The notes under the pieces were generated by a model. That model was not told the origin of the DNA. It saw only the letters and a program-made list of their open reading frames with translations, and ran no database searches. This document shows, piece by piece, positions 60,112 to 64,000 of a stretch of DNA of 64,000 nucleotides. A program made the position numbers and the translations under genes. Positions within the stretch are counted from its first letter, which is position 1, and every line of letters starts with the position of its first letter. This stretch comes from GCA-003244245 sp038276315 (GTDB lineage: Bacteria > Actinomycetota > Actinomycetes > Mycobacteriales > Pseudonocardiaceae): the NCBI GenBank assembly GCA_038276315.1, contig JBBPZY010000293.1, positions 8,509 to 72,508 on the forward strand, in the 5' to 3' direction.

Positions 60112-60685
60112 GCCACCTCCTGCGCATCGACCGAGTGGCTTTCCGCTGTTCACCTTCGGCCACGGAACCGCCGACCGCGATCGGTTGCTGGAGCTGCTGC
60201 GCACTGCTGGGATTTGTGAGCTGGTGGATGTGCGGACCGCTCCGGGTAGCCGACGTAACCCAGACGTGGCACGCGATGAGATGGCCCGCTGGTTACCCGA
60301 GCACGGCATCGGGTACCGCTGGGAACAGCGGCTGGGCGGATGGCGCAAACCACCGCCCGACTCACCGGATACGGGGCTGCGCAACCGCTCTTTCGCCGGA
60401 TACGCGGCCCACATGCGGACCCGAGACTTCCTCGACGCGGTCCGGGACGTTCTCGACGGCGCACGCGATCACGCTACGACGGTGTTGTGCTCCGAGTCGG
60501 TGTGGTGGCGCTGTCATCGCCGGATGATCGCGGATTTCGCGGTGCTGAGCGCGCAGCTGCCGGTGCTCCATCTCATGCATGACGGGCGCATGCACGAACA
60601 CCGGCCGATGGATGTGGCGCGCCTGCGGGCCGACGGCCGTCTCGTCTACGACGCGGCTGAGCCCCCAGCACAGCTGTTGCTATAA
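60101..60685 (+). CDS. DUF488 family protein
   Basis: 194 aa. Conserved FTFGHGTADRDRLLELL start, VDVRTAPGSRRNP near 43 and LCSESVWWRCHRR near 127 with Cys, Glu and His-Arg residues in the C-x-E-x-n-CHR pattern of the family. Function unestablished; a small-molecule or redox role is suspected. Starts inside tyrS and converges by 6 bp on the LuxR-type regulator. Confidence 0.88.
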   Translation: MPLEPPPAHRPSGFPLFTFGHGTADRDRLLELLRTAGICELVDVRTAPGSRRNPDVARDEMARWLPEHGIGYRWEQRLGGWRKPPPDSPDTGLRNRSFAGYAAHMRTRDFLDAVRDVLDGARDHATTVLCSESVWWRCHRRMIADFAVLSAQLPVLHLMHDGRMHEHRPMDVARLRADGRLVYDAAEPPAQLLL

Positions 60686-61285
60686 CCAGCCACGGTCCTC
60701 GGCGATATGCACCGCCTCAGCGCGGGTTCGCGCGCCGGTCTTGCTGATCGCCGCGGACAGATGGTTGCGCACGGTGCCAGCGGACAGGTGCAGGCGCCGG
60801 GACAGATCGGTGACTGTTCCGCCGTCGGCGGCGGCGACGAGAACCTCGTGTTCCCGGCTGGTCAGCGGGCTGGTGCCGCTGGTCAGCGACTCCGCGGCCA
60901 GGGTCGGGTCCACTACCCGCAGCCCCGCGTGCACCCGGCGCACCGCGTCTACCAGTTGCTCGGGCGGCGCGTCTTTGACGATGAACCCGGCCGCGCCGGC
61001 GGCCATCGCGCGGGCCAGGTAGCCGGGGCGGCCGAAGGTGGTGCAGATGAGCACCCGGCAGGTGGGCAGCTCAGTGCGCAGCGCCGCGGCGGCGGCCAGA
61101 CCGTCGCCGCCGGGCATCTGCACGTCGATCAGGGCGACGTCGGGGCGGGTGCGGCGAGCGACCGGGACCACCTCGCCGCCGCTACCGACCTCGGCGACGA
61201 CCGCGATGTCGGGTTCCAACCCGAGCATGGCGGCCAGCGCGCCGCGGACCAGCGCCTGGTCATCGGCCACCAGAACCTTGATCAT
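60680..61285 (-). CDS. NarL/LuxR-type response regulator
   Basis: 201 aa from ATG at 61285 overlapping the kinase stop (ATGA). Receiver 1-120 with VADDQALVRG, phosphoacceptor Asp in VALIDVQMPGGDG near 53, Lys in GFIVKDAPP; LuxR helix-turn-helix at about 140-200 (LTSREHEVLVAAADGGT). It probably controls the ABC exporter encoded upstream in the same operon. Confidence 0.92.
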   Translation of the reverse strand: MIKVLVADDQALVRGALAAMLGLEPDIAVVAEVGSGGEVVPVARRTRPDVALIDVQMPGGDGLAAAAALRTELPTCRVLICTTFGRPGYLARAMAAGAAGFIVKDAPPEQLVDAVRRVHAGLRVVDPTLAAESLTSGTSPLTSREHEVLVAAADGGTVTDLSRRLHLSAGTVRNHLSAAISKTGARTRAEAVHIAEDRGWL

Positions 61286-62391
61286 GCGCTGGCTCGCAGC
61301 CGGAACCCACCGCCGGGCAGCTGGCCGGCCTCCAGGGTGGCGCCCAGCGGTGCCAGCCGTTCCCGCAGACCAGCCAGGCCGTTGCCGGACCCGTTCGGCT
61401 CGCCGCCGCTGCCGTCGTCGCGGACCTCCAGCCACGACGGCCCCAACCGCACTTCGCAGCGTCCGGCGTCGCTGTGCCGCACCACGTTGGTGATCGCCTC
61501 GCGTAGCACGTAGGCGAACGGCTCGTGGTACTGCGGCGCGAGGTTGTCGACCGCTTGGGGCAGCTCCGCGGTGATGCCGGCGGCGGCCAGTACGGCGCGC
61601 GCGCTGGCCAGCTCCCCCGGCAGCGAGGCCGCACGCTGCGCGGAGACGGTGGCCCGCACCTCGGAGAGCACCTGCCGTCCGAGCTGCTCGACGTCGCTGA
61701 CCTCGGCCACCGCCCGGTCGGTATCGCCGGCCTCGAGGAGCCGGCGGGCCAGCCCCGCCTTGACGGTGATGGTGGTCAGGCTGTGCCCGAGGACGTCGTG
61801 CAGATCACGCGTCACCCGCGCCCGCTCCTCGGCCACCGCCAGCTCCGCTACCCGCTCCCGAGCCTCCCGCAGCTCGGCGATCGCCCGGACCAGGCTGATC
61901 AAGGTGATCATCATCCAGGTGATCGACCCGAAGACGATCACCTGGCCGTACTGTGGCCCCTGCGGGCTCAGCGCGGTGGCTCCCAGCATGCCGGCCAGCA
62001 GCACCGCCGTCACGGCGAATGCCCACCCGGTAGGCAGCGTGACGGCGCCAGCGATCAGGGCGAACATCAGCACGCCGATCTCGCCTGGCCCGAGCAGCGC
62101 GACGCAGGCCAGCCCCAAGGCCAGTACGCAGCCGTAGGCGACCAGCCGGGGCCGGATCGCCGAACTCCAGGGCAGCATCCCGATGTAGGCGCCCGCGTAG
62201 CAGGCGAGCAGCACACTGATCAGTACCCGCAGCCAGGTCGGACGGTCGGAGTGCCAGGCGTCCAGTGCGGTGGGCACCAGCCACAGGGTGAACAGCGCGG
62301 CGACCGGCCGCCAGATCCACCTTCGGCGGGCGAACCACGGCGCGGCATCGGGGCTCCCCGATGCCGCGCTCCCGGCCCCCCGCTCGACCAT
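61282..62391 (-). CDS. DesK-type sensor histidine kinase
   Basis: 369 aa from ATG at 62391 (GTG at 62400 possible). Five or six membrane helices (about 25-160), a dimerisation/phosphoacceptor region with ERARVTRDLHDVLGHSLTTI (HisKA_3, His in LHDVLGH) near 205, and a compact HATPase with REAITNVVRHSDAG and GSGNGLAGLRERL. Forms a pair with the LuxR-type regulator. These pairs usually sense membrane stress or fluidity. Confidence 0.92.
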   Translation of the reverse strand: MVERGAGSAASGSPDAAPWFARRRWIWRPVAALFTLWLVPTALDAWHSDRPTWLRVLISVLLACYAGAYIGMLPWSSAIRPRLVAYGCVLALGLACVALLGPGEIGVLMFALIAGAVTLPTGWAFAVTAVLLAGMLGATALSPQGPQYGQVIVFGSITWMMITLISLVRAIAELREARERVAELAVAEERARVTRDLHDVLGHSLTTITVKAGLARRLLEAGDTDRAVAEVSDVEQLGRQVLSEVRATVSAQRAASLPGELASARAVLAAAGITAELPQAVDNLAPQYHEPFAYVLREAITNVVRHSDAGRCEVRLGPSWLEVRDDGSGGEPNGSGNGLAGLRERLAPLGATLEAGQLPGGGFRLRASA

Positions 62392-62401
62392 GCTGTTCAC
62401 G

Positions 62402-63142
62402 TTAGGCCCGCGCCAGGCTGGCCCGGTAGCGCCGCGCCCCGACCAGGGCGAGCACCGCGGACCAGACGGCCAGGACAAGTACCGCATTGCCGATCGCGGT
62501 GCTGTGCGCCAGCGCCGCGTCGCCGATCTGGCCCAGCCAGTACGTCGGGAAGACTTTCATCACCGACTGGAAGCCGGCCGGCACGATGTTGGCCGGGATC
62601 CACAGCCCGCCGATCATGCCGAGCACCAGCATCACCACGCTGGTGACGGGCTGCATGCTGTCCTTGGTGGTGACCAGCCCGATCAGCAGCCCGAGCAGGA
62701 CGATCGGGGTGATCCCCAGCCACACCCCGAGCAGGATCTGCACCCACTGTCCAGCGGAGAGCCGGACGTGCTCGACGAGCACCCCGACGAGCGACACCAG
62801 GAGGACCGTCGGCAGCGCGACGAGCATGCTCACCACGGCCTTGGACAGCAGGTAGGACGCGCCGCTCATCGGCGTCAGCCGCAGCTGGCGCTGCCAGCCG
62901 CTGCTGCGCTCCAGCGCCACCCGAGCGCCGGTGAACAGCGCCGCGGACATCGCCCCGAACGCCGCCATCCGCACCATCAGCGACGGGGCGATCGCCAGGC
63001 CGTCGGGGTAGGTGCCGCCACCGCTACCGAACAGGTTGGCGTCGATCAGGTAGATCACCACCGGAAAGGCCACCGTGAAGATCATGAAGCGGGCGCCGCG
63101 CAGGACACGCTTGACCTCCAGGGCCAGGTACGTTGGGTTCAT
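62402..63142 (-). CDS. ABC-2 type transporter permease
   Basis: 246 aa. Six membrane segments in the ABC-2 pattern, starting LALEVKRVLRGARFMIFTVAFPV; no ATPase motif. Overlaps the ATPase gene by 4 bp. Exports a lipid, drug or peptide; substrate unknown. Confidence 0.92.
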   Translation of the reverse strand: MNPTYLALEVKRVLRGARFMIFTVAFPVVIYLIDANLFGSGGGTYPDGLAIAPSLMVRMAAFGAMSAALFTGARVALERSSGWQRQLRLTPMSGASYLLSKAVVSMLVALPTVLLVSLVGVLVEHVRLSAGQWVQILLGVWLGITPIVLLGLLIGLVTTKDSMQPVTSVVMLVLGMIGGLWIPANIVPAGFQSVMKVFPTYWLGQIGDAALAHSTAIGNAVLVLAVWSAVLALVGARRYRASLARA

Positions 63143-64000
63143 CGGACTTCCTCCAGATCTGCGGTCAGCGCGAGGAACGCCTCTTCCAGCCCGACTGCGG
63201 TGATCTCGATGTCGCGGGCACTCGGGTGGGCCGCCAGCAGGGCGCGCAGCGCAGCATCGGAGTCAGCGCAGGCCAGCGTCACCTGATCACCGCGCAGCTC
63301 GACGGCGGTGACACCGGGCAGCGCAGCCAGCGCGCTGTGCTGCGCCCCGGCGACGACGGCGCGCAGCGTCCGCCCCGCGACCGTGGCCCGAACCTCGGCC
63401 ACCGAGCCGTCCGCGGTGATCCGCCCCGAGCGCATCAGCACCACCCGGTCGGCGAACTCCTGCGCCTCCTCCAGGTAGTGGGTGGCGAACAGCACCGTGC
63501 GCCCGGCGTCGGAGAACTCCCGCATCGAGTGCCAGAACGACCGGCGGGTCGCCACGTCCATGCCCACCGTCGGCTCGTCGAGCACCAACAGATCCGGGTC
63601 ACTGACCATCGCGACGGCGAAGCGGACCCGCTGCTGCTGCCCCCCGGAAAGCTTGGCGCAGCGGCGCCCGGCCAGCTCCGCGACACCCGCCCGGCGCAAC
63701 GCCTCGGCAACCGGCAGCGGGCTGCGGTGCAGCGCGGCTACCAGCCCGACGGTCTCGGCCACCGTCGCGTCCTCAAGGAGCGCGCCGTCCTGCAACATCG
63801 CACCGACCTCGCCGGCCGTCACCGCCTCGCGCGGCGACCGGCCGAAGATGCGCGCCTGCCCCTCGTCCGGGCGGGTGAGCCCCAGCAACATGTCCACCGT
63901 GGTCGACTTGCCCGCGCCGTTGGGCCCGAGTAGCGCCACCACCTCGCCGGGGGCGATCAGCAGGTCCACCCCGTCCACCGCCTGCACCGGCCCGTATCTC
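63139..64000 (-). CDS. ABC transporter ATPase (5' end beyond the window)
   Basis: At least 287 residues; the start lies past position 64000 (the frame is still open, RYGPVQAVDGVDL). Walker A LLGPNGAGKSTT, signature LSGGQQQRVRFA, Walker B LLVLDEPTVGMD and His switch FATHYLEEAQ are all present. A C-terminal extension of about 80 residues follows (DUF4162-like). It powers the ABC-2 permease; the order ATPase-permease-kinase-regulator fits a drug-sensing exporter. Confidence 0.93.
   Translation of the reverse strand, partial: RYGPVQAVDGVDLLIAPGEVVALLGPNGAGKSTTVDMLLGLTRPDEGQARIFGRSPREAVTAGEVGAMLQDGALLEDATVAETVGLVAALHRSPLPVAEALRRAGVAELAGRRCAKLSGGQQQRVRFAVAMVSDPDLLVLDEPTVGMDVATRRSFWHSMREFSDAGRTVLFATHYLEEAQEFADRVVLMRSGRITADGSVAEVRATVAGRTLRAVVAGAQHSALAALPGVTAVELRGDQVTLACADSDAALRALLAAHPSARDIEITAVGLEEAFLALTADLEEVR

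Overview
The window is a contiguous stretch of a high-GC actinobacterial chromosome. Gene order from about 1 kb to 57 kb follows the Mycobacterium tuberculosis segment Rv3235-Rv3279 closely: secA1, hpf, comF, lpqB-mtrB-mtrA-tmk, manA-SIS-Trm112-manB, DUF3499/metallopeptidase, whiB2, fbiA-fbiB, GDP-mannose pyrophosphorylase, wbbL, rmlD, LCP protein, TIGR03089, (fadE25), purE-purK, GtrA and a PH-domain protein. WbbL, RmlB/RmlD, an LCP ligase and a DUF4185 protein point to an arabinogalactan-type wall. A Pseudonocardiaceae-like host is my best guess, not a proof.

Layout. 0.1-21.7 kb: RNA methyltransferase, protein export and ribosome hibernation (secA, hpf), the MtrAB-LpqB envelope-stress system with tmk, a stand-alone biotin carboxylase, a CDF transporter, the mannose-phosphate genes (manA, manB) and whiB2. 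21.9-26.7 kb: M50 protease, YihY protein, F420 genes fbiA/fbiB and a Nudix hydrolase. 27-32.5 kb: DMT exporter, AlkA-like glycosylase and GDP-mannose pyrophosphorylase, then a DHA2 efflux pump divergent from a MarR regulator whose 3' end carries three 28-bp tandem copies. 32.6-40.7 kb: wbbL, a graveyard of four broken glycosyltransferase genes (frameshifts, a nonsense codon, a fusion deletion and an apparent 0.3-kb internal inversion), a DUF4185 protein, rmlD and rmlB. 40.8-44.4 kb: LCP ligase, TIGR03089 protein and a lipoprotein L,D-transpeptidase.

44.4-48.5 kb is the most unusual part: a four-gene, TTA-containing, compositionally distinct operon encoding a ubiquitin-like protein ending in Gly, an E2-like protein with one cysteine, a JAMM deubiquitinase-E1 fusion, and a proline/glycine-rich single-pass membrane protein nearly free of lysine. 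It lies next to a truncated acyl-CoA dehydrogenase (fadE25-like) remnant, and a 29-bp-arm hairpin sits exactly at the truncation. Related hairpins occur twice more in the window (1.6 and 50.6 kb), so they form a dispersed repeat family.

48.8-64 kb: purE-purK, GtrA, two two-component systems, a histidinol-phosphatase-like enzyme, beta-carbonic anhydrase, HMG-CoA lyase, PH-domain protein, YbaB-like protein, a putative DUF3558-type lipoprotein, a frameshifted MFS transporter, tyrosyl-tRNA synthetase, a DUF488 protein, and an ABC exporter with its own LuxR-type two-component pair, cut by the window end.

Coordinates use the start codons I judged best from family alignment by memory, Shine-Dalgarno (SD) position and overlap with neighbours. 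No searches were run. Several indels in the pseudogenes could in principle be assembly errors.
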